Origin: Crotalaria pallida
Taxonomy: Eukaryota > Streptophyta > Magnoliopsida > Fabales > Fabaceae
Reading direction: 5' to 3'
Length of the DNA: 64,000 nucleotides
NCBI GenBank assembly: GCA_037953625.1
Contig: CM075654.1
Location: 54,257,001 to 54,321,000 of the forward strand
Both the position numbers and the translations under genes were made by a program. The notes beneath the pieces are model-generated. The model had not been told where the DNA came from, searched no databases, and saw nothing but the letters and a program-made list of their open reading frames with translations. Positions 36,228-47,168 of the stretch are shown here, piece by piece. The stretch's first letter is position 1; the number at the start of each line of letters is the position of its first letter.

Positions 36228-39200
36228 TTATCTTCGTAGTTGCCTCTGCAAAAGCAAATACCAGGTGCATAAAAACCCACTCCTTTGGAGGGAAAAAAAA
36301 AAGGAAAAGAATGGATAGCACTTTTAGTATCATCATTCAAAACTTAGTCATGTTGAATTTTTATCAATGATATAAAAATTGAGAATGGCAGAAAAAATGT
36401 ATCTATAGCTTTGCAGATATTGTTTGTCATTGTAAGCATAAAGAAAGGAGCAAGATATTCTTTAAGTAAGCCACATACAGATAATGTGCATTGAAAAATA
36501 CAACATTTGAGTTTAAATGCACATTTTTTACTTTTGAATTCTTAACCAGTGCACCATAGCACCGGTTAACATTTCCCTAAAGAAAAATAACATGATAAAT
36601 ACAGAAAAGTAAAGAAAGAATTATTTCACTATTTTTTTAGTACAGAAAATATTTTTAAGATTATAGAGAAACAAGCATACCCTTGGGGCATTGTTGACAA
36701 CTTGTGGCCGAGTGTCAGAAACTTTCTCTGGGTCTGGTATCAACTCTGGACTATCATGCTTGTAAAATGCCTGTAAAGCTCTCCCGATAAAGGGTCGAAC
36801 AATATTCACTTCCATTGCAGACAAATTTTTTATCTGCAGTGTAGCAAGAATTATGGTCAGCATTGTCAGCAGAAGAATAGATACATTTAATAGGAAAATC
36901 AACAGTTGTGTTCACATGCTCACCTTTTTTTCGCACACCAAATGTAACACCCATTAAAATTAATTCCCAATTTAATAATATAATTATGTATTTAGAAAGT
37001 AAATGAAATAAATTACGTTTTGAACATAATTGGTATTTTGAAGTACTATAAGCGCAAAATGGTCATTTTGCATCCCTCTCTCATGATGTAAAAAGAGTAA
37101 TGTAAAATATATGTACAAAGGTTTGGAACTAAAATGGCTAAACTGCTTATTTGGTCCCTTACCTTTATTTGGTGTCAATTTGGTCCCTTATGTTTCAAAT
37201 CGTTAATATAATGCTGTCAATTTTAATCCTGCGTGGCCATTAATTATAAACGTGGTTGTGAATACGTATCCTTTTCTGTGTCCACAAACGTCGTTTTGGA
37301 GCCTACGTTTCACCTTCTTCTCAAGGGAGGGAGGGAGAGTGTTTTAGGAACTCATCCATAGTCTCTTGGAGGGAAACGTTTCCTCTGGTAGGGTACAAAC
37401 TGAAGAGACAAAAACGTGAGTTGGAGCTTAGCTATTCACTAGTATCGAGTAGAATGAAGACGATTTCAAATCAGCAAAGAATAGTAACGGTTGGGACTAA
37501 CAGTGTTAACGATTTGAAATATAAGGGACCAAATTGATACCAAATAAAGGTAAGGGACCAAATTGAAATTAAAAAATAAGGTAAGGGACCAAATGAACAG
37601 TTTAGCCTAACAATGGAGAATGCATCCGGGTCTTAATGCAATTGTTCTATAAATCAAATGAGAAGAGAACACTAATAAAGCATTGCATTCCCTTTCTATT
37701 TGAAGCTTAAATTCCATGCCTGAGGAGACGATTAGAAGCCTCTCTAAGCAGACACAACATTCTACATCAACTATAACTCACAAAGTGGGCTTCTATAAGG
37801 AAAAATGCTGTCTTGTTTGGTGGCTTGCATTCATTTGACAAATGTCCTTGTAAGAATGAGAAATAGGGAACAAAATAAAATAAGAGATTCAAAATCCAAA
37901 ATCCATCCATGACTCTTGTGCGCTGCTAATAACATGGAGGAATGTTTTGACTTTTTCATGTTTGATCTGGATTGGAGGGGTTGGGCACAGTTCATGTTCG
38001 GTAACCTTATCAAACAATCTCCAATCAGGTTGCTGGCTCCTATCAGAGTAAAATAAAAAAGAAAGCATTTGAGTATGAAGGAAAGTCTAGGGATGTCTTT
38101 AGCCATTAATGCTTACCAATATTTAATAGCAACACTAATTCCTGAAAATTCCAGCAATGCTGTGCTGCTCAATGTTAGCTCCTATGTACAACCATTTATG
38201 GTTAAGTGAAGGTAAATGCCTCAACAAAATGAGTATGCTTCACTGAAACTATTCTGAATTGCTCTCCGATGACTATGAATAGACCCCATAAGATTCTAAA
38301 ACTGAGTGGACTCTTAAGTGACTATGTTAATGAATATGGACAGACTTTTGGACTGCCTGTAATTACCAAGACCCCTATAATTGGAGCCGCCAAGCCAAGC
38401 TCTAGTTCTAGTTCTTGTGTTAAATACAAAGAACAATGACTTTTAAGTAATTAAAATTTAAAATGTTTACTATCCACTATTACTTATAAAATTGATTTTT
38501 CTGCATCATGGATGTCTCCATCAAAAACCAATTACTACTTGCTAAAATGCATTCAGGCACTAAGATCCAAGAAAATTGATAGAACTTGAAATAGAAAACT
38601 GATATTATTAAGATTACAAACAGAAATTACAAAGTGTACAGCATAAACGCTGCCCCACAGACCAAGGTCTCCTACTACATGGACAATACAGCAATGGCTT
38701 GTTGTCTCAGAGACTGAGTGTCCTAGACTCTTACAGAGATTGTTCTTTGCTCTCAAACTCACAAATAACAACACACATAACCCCTTTACACATTAGCCAC
38801 CCATATTTATAATAAGTAATACATAACTTCCCTTAACTGCCACATGACAGTTACTAAGACACAAACAAATACATTCAGACTTCACTACAACATATTTTGC
38901 TAATATACCCCTAATACATAACTTTATCCTAAAATACACAATTTCTCATAACTCATTATGATAATTATTATTATTCACTGGTCCAAGTTCCTATAAAAAA
39001 TGCAGATGGATTTCTGCAGGTTCATATTTTGTACATTCTTGCATTACATACTGCAAGCAACATGAGGTGGAAGCTAACCATGACAAAGTGGGTTCCAAAG
39101 AAAAGGGCTTCAGAGTACCAAGCAATGCTGCCCTAGTTGAAACTCATTTTTCAAGCAAAACATGACCAATAAAGCAATGGATTAGGTTCAAATTTAATTT

Positions 39201-40597
39201 GAAATATTTTTAAAATATGAGTTTAAATATGATCATCTGTTAGCATACAATTCTATGCGCTACTAATAAAAAGGAAAACACCACATCATTGGAGTAACTT
39301 AAGTACACCATGTGGTAAATTGGTAGTTTAGAATTCTACAGGTGGATCCAAATTAAATCTTTAAAATACACACACTTTAGAACCAGAGCTGCATTCTAGA
39401 CTTCCAGAAATAGATACTAAAAATAATTCGAGGACAAACCTTAACAGCAATTGTACGACCATTAAATGCCTCCAAGTCAGTCTCAACTTTATGGAACCTA
39501 ACATCTTTGATATCTTCAATTAGAGACCTCACCTGTACAGCAGAAATAAGTCAGAGTGCAAGAAGAAGAGCCTGATGCCCATTAATGGACGGTGAAACTT
39601 GTTTAAACTCACCATATAAACATCTGGAATGTTGTCACGTGCACTAAAATTCAAAATTCAAAAAGTATGTAGTTAACATTGTAAAATAATAGTATCTAAC
39701 GATAGAAATAAGATATTATTGTCTCTATATACTTACTGTTCAAAAAGAAGTCTTGATATTTCTACATAATGAAATGGCAATTGCTCGGACATCTCTTGAG
39801 AGTCTCGCTCTGCCTCCAAAACATGAGTCAACTTCTCTAGTCACAAACAAAGGTGTCGGAGTATATTAAGTCTTCATTTCCTATTACTCTTTCCTTCATG
39901 TAAAACAATAATCCCAAAAACAATTAAACTATAAATAGTCTTTATTTCCTATCATCCACTAGTACATTATTAATATTAGTATATTTAACTACTCACTGAA
40001 CTGAAAATCTTTAAATGTATTCACACTCTAAAAGAACTGATTACTAATCACAAGCAATAGCAACCACTATAGAAAAAAGGTCAAATGCCTACACCTCAAA
40101 AAAGCATTTAAATCAAGTTTGCAGTTGATAGCGCTGAGGAGAATAGAAATATAATAACAATCTCACCGACAGACATCCATTGGGGAGGACAAATGGAACA
40201 CTTGCCTCTCTTCTTGAGAGCCACAGCCAGCCACATTGGTACTTTAGTAACAATCTGGGGGGTAAATGGGCCAAAATCTCCCTGCCATTGTTATTGAAAA
40301 GAAAAAGTTATTTGTTATGTGTGTGAAAAGAACTAGTTTTGAGAAGTTTTGGTTATTGCTAGCATACAGAGATGAGATTGAGAGGACCCATCTTGAGATT
40401 GGGTACGATGTCCACCATCTCGTCCTCGGCAATGAACTCAAGCTGAGTGACAAACAAAACAATAATATATTAATTAATTAATAATATATAAAGTTATCAA
40501 CAATGTCAAGTATGAAGAAAGAGTAAAGAAAATTGTGGCAATGGCATACCTCTTCCACCGAAAACAGTGAGAGCTCAGGATCTGACTGCCCAGCCAT
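36228..40597 (-). CDS. PSF2: DNA replication complex GINS protein PSF2 (GINS2), 210 aa, 8 coding exons
   Basis: The coding exons are 40550-40597, 40368-40442, 40167-40281, 39737-39836, 39613-39643, 39440-39532, 36681-36833 and 36228-36245. All junctions are GT...AG and in phase; they total 633 bp. The product starts MAGQSDPELSLFSVEE and carries the PSF2 hallmarks VDIVPNLKMGPLNLISGDFG, VPMWLAVALKKRGKC, HVLEAERDSQ, HYVEISRLLFEHARDNIPD, VRSLIEDIKDVR, NLSAMEVNIVRPF and the basic end RRQLRR. PSF2 with SLD5, PSF1 and PSF3 forms GINS, part of the nuclear CDC45-MCM-GINS helicase. The length matches plant PSF2. Intron 6 (36834-39439) is long and contains a MITE and a possible solo LTR. A copia remnant begins 129 bp upstream of the ATG. 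No disabling change is seen. Confidence 0.95.
37136..37607. mobile_element. MITE-like element in PSF2 intron 6, 472 bp
   Basis: The ends are GGCTAAACTG and the inverse of a close match. Both arms repeat TTTGGTCCCTTACCTTTATT and TTTGGTCCCTTAT...TTTCAAATCGTTA in opposite orientation. The middle is not palindromic. No clear target duplication. Confidence 0.7.
38560..38995 (-). mobile_element. Possible solo LTR (copia-like) in PSF2 intron 6
   Basis: On the minus strand a TATAAATAT box at about 38811 is followed by GTGTTGTTATTTGTGAGTTTGAGAGC and a T-rich end, the layout of a small copia LTR. I could not fix its ends or a target duplication. Treat it as tentative. Confidence 0.3.
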
Positions 40598-40725
40598 CAC
40601 TTCTCTTTCAACTTTGAACACAAAACTAAATGGATCCGATCGAGGGTTTTACTTGAACAGAAATCAAAACCTGGTGAATAACATAAATCAATAAAAAAGA
40701 AGAGAGACAAACTTAAAAATCCCAA

Positions 40726-40849
40726 TATTGAATGATAAAGAGAAGAAGGAGGAGCACGTGACGACTAAAGAAGAGAAGACTTAGATTTAGTTCCTAATTT
40801 AAGTATTAATTGTAATTAGTTAGGAGTTAGTTAGAATAGTTTGTTAGAA
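40726..40849 (-). mobile_element. Truncated 5' LTR of a copia element upstream of PSF2
   Basis: It starts TATTGAATGATAA and matches the LTR beginning at 41569 for about 120 bp (GGAGGAGCACGTGACGACTA and on), then breaks off after GTTAGAAT. The element itself reads in the plus direction; the minus sign only marks its position in the upstream region of PSF2. It lacks the MITE found in the other LTR, so it shows the empty site. Confidence 0.75.
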
Positions 40850-40862
40850 TAAGGAGCATGAT

Positions 40863-41520
40863 AGTGCTCCTTATTCTGATCCAATGCTATATCGCAGGCT
40901 AGTTGGTAGGCTTCTTTATCTTACCAATACTAGACCTGATTTGAGCTTTGCAGTTCAGCAATTAAGCCAATTTATGGCTGCTCCTACGGTTAATCACTAC
41001 AAGGCTGTTACTCGTGTTCTTCGATACATTAAGGGTAATCCTGGTCAAGGATTATTCTATGATTCTGCCTCTGCCTTGCAACTTAAAGGATTTTCTAATT
41101 CTGATTGGGCAACTTGTCTTGACACCAGGAAATCAGTTTTGAGGTTTCTGTATGTTTCTTGGAAATTCTTTGGTTTCCTGGCGTTCTAAGAAGCAAAACA
41201 CAGTCTCTCATTCTTCTTCTGAAGCTGAGTATCGTGCTCTTGCTATTGCTTCTTGTGAAGTTCAGTGGCTCACTCATCTGTTGCAGCAATTCTGTGTTCC
41301 CTTTGTCACACCTGCTTTATTGTATTGTGACAGTGCTTCAGCTCGTTATATTGCCGCAAATGCTGTGTTCCATGAGCGAACTAAGCATATAGAAATTGAT
41401 TGCATGTTGTACATGAGCGTCTGACTTTCAAACTCTTTCGTTTGTTGCCTATTTCTTCTGCTGAGTAGACTGCTGACATTCTCACTAAGGCATTGGATCC
41501 ATCTCAATTCAATCACTTAT
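40863..41520 (+). pseudogene. Copia pol remnant: end of reverse transcriptase and RNase H
   Basis: It starts in the conserved MLYRRLVGRLLYLTNTRPDL block, continues through AVQQLSQFMAAP and VLRYIKGNPGQGLFY, shifts frame near 41140, and resumes with SWRSKKQNTVSHSSSEAEYR, YCDSASARYIAANAVFHERT and KHIEIDC. It ends with TADILTKALDPSQFN. This is the usual C-terminus of Ty1/copia pol. A frameshift and a stop codon near 41467 disable it. Everything upstream in the element is deleted. Confidence 0.9.
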
Positions 41521-41568
41521 TGTTCAAGCTTGGAGTGCTCAGTATCCATACTCCAGCTTGCGGGAGGC

Positions 41569-42117
41569 TATTGAATGATAAGGAGAAGAAGGAGGAGCAC
41601 GTGACGACTAAAGAAGAGAAGACTTAGATTTAGTTCCTAATTTAAGTATTAATTGTAATTAGTTAGGAGTTACTCCCTCCGTCCCTAATTATAAGACTCT
41701 TTTGATACTTTTATTTTGTCCCTATTTATAAGACCCCATGCCAATTTTCAATGACCATTAATTACTTTTTTCCACAAGCACCCCTATTTATTTAACACTT
41801 TTTAGATTCCCAATAATATTAATAAGGGTAATTTTGAAAATACACATCAAAAGTTCACATTTCCAATACAATTTACTAAATCAATCAACTTTCTTAATGG
41901 ACATGAAATCTCCCAAATGGGTCATATAATTAGGGACGGAGGGAGTAGTTAGAATAGTTTGTTAGAAGTAGTTTGGGGGGGCAAGCCATTCTGTTAGTTG
42001 CTGATGCTCAAGTGTATAAGGGCCTGAAGCTTCTAGATGAATGGCACTTGTATATGAACTTATTCCTTTTCTTCTGTTCAGTGAAAATGAAGCTTTTCTT
42101 AATCATTTTTCGTTTTA
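41569..42117 (+). mobile_element. 3' LTR of the copia element, with a MITE inside
   Basis: It begins TATTGAATGATAAGG right after a purine-rich CGGGAGG. CCCAA occurs before the left LTR (40721-40725) and at 42118-42122, a candidate 5-bp target duplication, which sets the end used here. The terminal bases are TA rather than TG/CA on both sides, so the end is provisional. A Stowaway MITE occupies 41673-41945. Confidence 0.6.
41673..41945. mobile_element. Stowaway-type MITE, 273 bp
   Basis: The ends are CTCCCTCCGTCCCTAATTAT and the inverse of a close match, with TA duplicated on both sides (41671-41672 and 41946-41947). The empty site exists in the truncated partner LTR at about 40824-40831 (GAGTTAGTTAG), which proves precise insertion. 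Confidence 0.93.
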
Positions 42118-42348
42118 CCCAATGACAAGTTTTAATCGAATTTCCAACTTTCGATATTGATCAAGTTCAATCATAAGGAAACAAACACACAACAAAAAAT
42201 CAATGTTACAAAGTACAAAAATCAATAATTATTAAAAATCAATAACAACAGAATAACACCCTTAATATCCCCACAGTGATTCAAATGCATTAAACAATCA
42301 CTCAACTCAACATTTCATTTTCCTCCAAATTTAAACACAAAAATACTA

Positions 42349-42577
42349 CTCCCTGGGAATTTCACGTTCATTAATAAAGTGGAATAATTTAGTTAATTGT
42401 ATTGGAAATGTGAACTTTTGATATCCCTATTAATATTATTGAGAATTAAAAAGTGTTAAATAAATAGGAGTGTTTGTGAAAAAAATAATTAATGATCATT
42501 GAAAATTGGTATGAGACTTTATAAATAGGAACAAAATAAAAGTGTCAAGAGGGCTTTATATTTATGGACGGAAGGTG
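42349..42577. mobile_element. Second, more decayed Stowaway-type MITE, opposite orientation
   Basis: It aligns with the reverse complement of 41673-41945 along its whole length, with deletions and many substitutions. The ends are CTCCCTGGG and ACGGAAGG, flanked by TA. Confidence 0.8.
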
Positions 42578-42599
42578 TATTTAATTTATTACAGGGGAA

Positions 42600-43003
42600 G
42601 TATCAGAAGAATAAAGTACCCCAAAGTCCCAAAAAAATACAATTTTATGACAAGAAGCTGGAGGTGGTTGCTGAAGAGCTAACCTTCTGAAGTGGCTGAA
42701 GCTGGAGGGTGGTGGCTGTCGCTGTCCCTGGTCCTGTGGCTGTGGCTGTGGCTGGTTGGGCTGGGCCGTGATGGCGTGGTGTCCTCCGGCGGTGCGGCGT
42801 GGTGTGGTGGCGGCGTCGGGTCGGGCTGTGTGGGTACTGGGCAGTGAAGCAAAAGAACTGAAGGAGAAGGGCAGAGCCGCAGAAGGAGTAATAGAAGAAG
42901 AAAGGAAGAAGGTTTGGGAATGGGTTTTGATTTTCTAACCCGAACTTGGGTTTTTACCCCTTCTGAATTTTTTTTTTCCAAAAATACCCATACTAAATAA
43001 AAT
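42600..43003. other. Locally GC-rich noncoding block
   Basis: 42700-42850 is unusually G-rich. About 75 bp at 42905-42990 (GATTTTCTAACCCGAACTTG, then GGAAAAAAAAA and CCATAC) match the reverse complement of about 62080-62160. This suggests both belong to one dispersed repeat. No credible gene. Confidence 0.5.
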
Positions 43004-43253
43004 GAGTAATATGTCACATTAGTCCATGATTTTGTAAACATCGGTCAAGTTAGTCCCTGACTTTATCGAAATAGCAATTTAGTCCCTAAGATTTCATTTT
43101 AATTCACATACGTCCCTATCTTTATCCCATTTTAAAGCAAATACATCCTTGCGATAGTGTGACGACAGGGACTAACTTGATCGACGTTCTCCTATCTCAG
43201 GAACTAAATTGCTATTCCGATAAAGTCAGGGACTAATCTGACATATTACTCTA
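43004..43253. mobile_element. Complete small MITE, about 250 bp
   Basis: The ends read GAGTAATATGTCACATTAGT and, inverted, GAGTAATATGTCAGATTAGT. The inner blocks (CAAGTTAGTCCCTGACTTTA, AGCAATTTAGTCCCTAAG) are mirrored. Same family as 12990-13674. Confidence 0.75.
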
Positions 43254-43585
43254 AATAAAATCATCCAAATCCTATTCTCCTCCTTATAACATCGCTCATT
43301 TTTATAAAAAAGAATAAATAAATAATATTTATTTTTAATAATGAAAATTGATAAAGAGAAATATTTTAATGGAATTATTTGGTATTGAAAATTATTTTAA
43401 GATAAAATAAAAGAAAGTATTTTAGTAAACAAATAATGACTTGTGGTTAAATAAGAAAAGAATTATTTTTAATATTGAAAATTATTTTCAGAGCCAAAGG
43501 GTAAAATAGTAATTATCCTATATTCTGGTTTTGGAGGGAAAGTTATTATTTTATTATATTTTGAATTTTTGAAATTTCAGTCGTG

Positions 43586-43620
43586 TTAATTGATTAACAA
43601 TTTGTGTTAATCGATTAAGA
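43586..43620. repeat. Paired-palindrome module 1 (AATTGATT / AATCGATT, 21 bp apart)
   Basis: The 8-bp cores are at 43588 and 43609. Two 14-bp arms (GTTAATTGATTAAC and GTTAATCGATTAAG) flank a 7-bp spacer. Confidence 0.85.
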
Positions 43621-44135
43621 TCTCTGCAACTGCAGGAGATGAAGTTGGTTTGAGGAAGAAAACACGTGAAACTCTTAAAATATGTAAAGTCAAGTGTTTT
43701 GATGATAACAAGCTAATGCACAAATATACTACCACAACAAGTTGAAGACTAATGAAGATTAGTTGGTAATTAGTTGTGTTTATCCTAGTTATGCTTTCTA
43801 TTCCAATATGTGTAATAGTTGTAATAATTTGTTAACTGTTAAGTGTTGGGTAAAGGTCAACTTAGGAAAGAGTGGTATCTCATAAGTCTTAGGTTCATAA
43901 GCTTGAGGCAAGATGAGAAGAATGCATGTGCATGGTAAAATCAAGGAGCTTAAAAAGGAAAATATTTTAATTAAGAAAAATATATTTTAAATAGCATTGG
44001 GAATTATTTTTTAGTAAAAAGGAAAATTCAGATCTTGAAGTTTAATGAAAAATCTCAATCTGGTTCTTAGGTGGTTCTAACTTGGTTCTGTCATGGTTCT
44101 AGCCAATGCTGTAACAGATTGGTTGAAAACAAAAT

Positions 44136-44170
44136 CAAAACCGGTTCTGTTTAAGTCTGAACCGGTTTTC
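44136..44170. repeat. Paired-palindrome module 2 (AACCGGTT x2, 21 bp apart)
   Basis: Cores at 44139 and 44160. Arms CAAAACCGGTTCTG and CTGAACCGGTTTTC. Confidence 0.85.
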
Positions 44171-44973
44171 TTTTTCTATTAGGGTCTGAACTGTTTTCAT
44201 ATAACAAACAAAAATAGCTTTTGGAAAAATCACTTTTCACAAATCACTTTTACAATCAACAAAAAGCAAAAAGCCAAAAAGCGTTTTTCTCTTCTTTAAG
44301 ATCCAAAAAAAAAATTTTCGTTCATCTTCTTCAAGAGAGAGAAATTGGAAAAACCTAATTCCCAAATTGCAAAGCTTGTTTCAAGAATCAAATTCGTTTT
44401 TGTAAAAGCTCCTTGGTTCTAACCATTCGCAATCGCATTCATCTTCAAGCTCGGGTTCGCATTTATCTTCTTGTTCATATTCGCGATTCATTGTGTTCGA
44501 GCTCGTGTTCACATTCGGGTTTGCATCTGAGTTCGAATTCGTGTTCAAGTTTGAGTTCGCGTTCGTGTTCTTCATCGTGCTCACTGTGAAACGCAATTCA
44601 TCATCATCAAACTTGAGTTCTTGTTTGCAGTCGCGAGTCCATGTTCTGTGAAACGCGAATCGTCATCTTCAACCACAAGATCGTGAGATTCATTCGCTGC
44701 TTGTGTTGATTCGAGTAGTTATTCGCACATTGAAGGTGCACTTTGCTACAACAACAAATTTGCGATTAGCTAGGTGAAGGTTTCACCGCAAGTGATGAAG
44801 GTTTCATCGGAGAAGGCAATTGTTGAAGGTTTCAACAAGTAAAGAGTTCTTTGAAGGTTTCAAAGAGGGTGTTCTTGAAGGTTTCAAGAAAAAGGAGAAA
44901 GCCTTGTTGAAGGTTTCAATACGCATCACTGTGAAGTGAAGAGAGGTTTGAGTATGATTAGAGTAAGGTTTAC

Positions 44974-45375
44974 TGTAAGACCCGGGCTGATGAGGGCGGG
45001 GAGTGATCGCCGGTGCAAAGAGGCATGGACAAGGAGCGGCTCCTGGCAGGCTTCTAAGGGAGGGGTACATGGATGAACCGACACACCGGAATGAGAGGGT
45101 GATCCTGAGACTGTGTAGGAATGGGACTACACGGTACAGGAAGGCTTAAATGAATTGATTAGTACTACCCATATCAACAAGATGCATCTTCTTTTCGGTA
45201 GCCCATCACATAAGAACTCCATGGTTAAGCGTGCTTGACTTGGGGTAATTCTGGGATGGGTGACCTCCTGGGAAGTTTTCCCGGGAAGTGTGCGAGTGAG
45301 GACAAAGCACGCTAAAAAGACCTGTGTTGGTATGTGGGGATAGTCGCAATCCATTTGCCTGCCAGGGATGTTACA
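44974..45375 (+). mobile_element. Cassandra element, left LTR (402 bp)
   Basis: It runs from TGTAAGACCCGGG to GGGATGTTACA and includes a 5S-rRNA-derived segment. It is followed by the primer-binding site TGGTATCAGAGC (45378-45389, initiator-tRNA-Met type). It differs from the right LTR at about six positions, all transitions. Confidence 0.95.
45163..45312 (+). ncRNA. 5S-rRNA-derived sequence within the Cassandra LTR (first copy)
   Basis: GCCCATCACATAAGAACTCC, then GGTTAAGCGTGCTTG and GGGATGGGTGACCTCCTGGG match the central part of plant 5S rRNA, including the internal RNA polymerase III promoter boxes. Flanking parts are diverged. This is the hallmark of Cassandra TRIM retrotransposons. It is not a genuine ribosomal gene. 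Confidence 0.93.
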
Positions 45376-45446
45376 AATGGTATCAGAGCGGCTCCTCTCC
45401 CAGTACGGTGTGGTTCGGGGACGAACCAGGCGGAAGCTGGTGGGCA
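45376..45446 (+). mobile_element. Cassandra internal region (71 bp)
   Basis: It has the primer-binding site TGGTATCAGAGC, a short GC-rich spacer and a purine-rich stretch (GGCGGAAGCTGGTGGG) before the right LTR. No coding capacity, as in all Cassandra elements. Confidence 0.93.
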
Positions 45447-45848
45447 TGTAAGACCCGGGCTGATGAGGGCGGGGAGTGATCGCCGGTGCAAAGAGGCACA
45501 GACAAGGAGCGGCTCCTGGCAGGCTTCTAAGGGAGGGGTACATGGATGAACCGACACACCGGAATGAGAGGGCGATCCTGAGACTGTGTAGGAATGGGAC
45601 TACACAGTACAGGAAGGCTTAAATGAATTGATTAGTACTACCCATATCAACAAGATGCATCTTCTTTTCGATAGCCCATCACATAAGAACTCCATGGTTA
45701 AGCGTGCTTGACTTGGGGTAATTCTGGGATGGGTGACCTCCTGGGAAGTTTTCCCGGGAAGTGTGCGAGTGAGGACAAAGCACGCTAAAAAGACCCGTGT
45801 TGGTATGTGGGGATAGTCGCAATCCATTTGCCTGCCAGGGATGTTACA
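45447..45848 (+). mobile_element. Cassandra element, right LTR (402 bp)
   Basis: Same length and ends as the left LTR, with the second 5S-like copy at 45636-45785. The 5 bp outside (AAATC) do not match those outside the left LTR (TTTAC), so one flank was lost. Confidence 0.95.
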
Positions 45849-45963
45849 AAATCCAAAAGTAGAAGTCCCAGAGCAGGTCATCCGTGTCCTCAGCAGCTCC
45901 TCAGATCCTCCACAGCTCTATCCCTAAGATCTAGGATCCAAAACATCTACGCTATGCAGGCTC

Positions 45964-46440
45964 CTATGAACCAGCGGGTCCACCTCTAGCAGAAACAGTC
46001 GGCTCAACATGCACCTCCTCCTCGCTCTCATCCTCCACAGGGTCCTCCTCGACCTCGCCCGACTGTGTGGAGACCCCATCACTGGGTCTAGGATCTGCAG
46101 AAGCAGTCCTATCATAGTCAGTCGGACCAGGAGAAGGAGTCTCCTCAGTGACAACTCTATGGGAGGAAGGATGAGAACGAGTGGCAGCTCTGAAACGAAA
46201 ACTATGAAAACGACGCATAGGTCGAGCCGGGGGTGGTCCTCTATATGTATAAAAGGGTGGAACGTGCATAGTATAGACTAATGGGATCCTAAATCGACGA
46301 GGTCGCACTCGCACCAGAGGGTTAGGCTGGTAGAGAGTGATCTCAACCTCCCCCTCAAAAGTGGCATGGTGCTCCTCATACGTCCATATGCCACTAGGGA
46401 TAGGGCGTATCTCGATGCAAGCTAGGTATCTGGCCATCAC
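45964..46440 (-). CDS. 158-codon open frame in the LTR leader, unrecognised
   Basis: It starts MMARYLACIEIRPIPSGIW at 46440, directly after a TTTAG that could be a 3' splice site, and contains Arg/Pro-rich and acidic stretches (EVEEDPVEDESEEEVHVEP). I recognise no domain. It sits where related LTRs have the segment after GGTACTGAGG. It could be a chance open frame in a GC-richer part of the LTR. I give it only as a candidate. Confidence 0.25.
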   Translation of the reverse strand: MMARYLACIEIRPIPSGIWTYEEHHATFEGEVEITLYQPNPLVRVRPRRFRIPLVYTMHVPPFYTYRGPPPARPMRRFHSFRFRAATRSHPSSHRVVTEETPSPGPTDYDRTASADPRPSDGVSTQSGEVEEDPVEDESEEEVHVEPTVSARGGPAGS

Positions 46441-47133
46441 CTAAACAGGGCACAGGGAGTAAGTATACACATATACATAATTGATAAAGACTAAAATTAC
46501 AAACACAAGTATATCATGGACAAATCATAATGCAAGTACATATGAGCACACCAATTTTTCAACATTATATCTCTTATAATGCAAGTGGCATGATGTATGA
46601 TTTTCTATCCACAACTGAGGCCTCTAAAAGTCCATCTTAGACGTCCATCCAATACATCCTTGTGTTCCCGGAACACCGACATTCGTTCCCAGAACGTAAT
46701 GCCGAACCATACTTGGATAATAAGCATCACTCCCGGAATGTGCACCACGTTCCCAGAACGCATACGTTCCCAGAACGCATAAAAACCAGGTCCCGGACAC
46801 TGGCCACATATCTATAATGTGTCATCAAGTAGGTTATAATTTGGTACTCCCGGAGTACCCTCCTCATATTCCCAGAATATGATAAACGTTCCTACCAACC
46901 AAACTTCCATTCTATATGGATGCACAATTATCAGGGTTGGTTTTATCTTTACATTAATTAATGTGATTTAGAAATATTCCAATTTCTCCTTTTGAATGAT
47001 TTATTTGAGGCATAATCTTTGGCACAAAAATTCTCCTTTGAATTATCTCAAAAACATGCCCTTAAGCTTAGATTGGGAAAAACATAACCAATGGTATTCA
47101 AAAACTTAACTTTTTATTTTTCAGATTCAGGTA

Positions 47134-47168
47134 CTAACCGGTTACAGTTTTAGGCTAACCGGTTAGAA
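47134..47168. repeat. Paired-palindrome module 3 (AACCGGTT x2, 21 bp apart)
   Basis: Cores at 47137 and 47158. The outer flanks CAGGT and ACCTG are also inverted to each other. Confidence 0.9.

Larger units (their letters stand above)
43254..44973 (+). mobile_element. AT-rich sequence and left part of a copia-like LTR
   Basis: 43254-43670 is AT-rich with one paired-palindrome module (43586-43620). From about 43685 (GTCAAGTGTTTTGATGATAA) the sequence looks like a long copia-type LTR. It breaks at 44973 and seems to continue at 50980 (CTCGGTGGGGTTTTT...), ending near 51405 with ATTCACCCCCCCCTCTAGG. Boundaries are inferred. A second module lies at 44136-44170. Confidence 0.4.

Noticed and set aside
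42679..43041. 120-codon minus-strand frame in the GC-rich block
   Set aside because: Leu/Pro/Ser/His low complexity, crosses the end of a MITE, and no conserved motif.
45163..45785. Two genuine 5S rRNA genes
   Set aside because: Only the central part matches, the flanks are diverged, and they lie in LTRs with a primer-binding site between, which is Cassandra.
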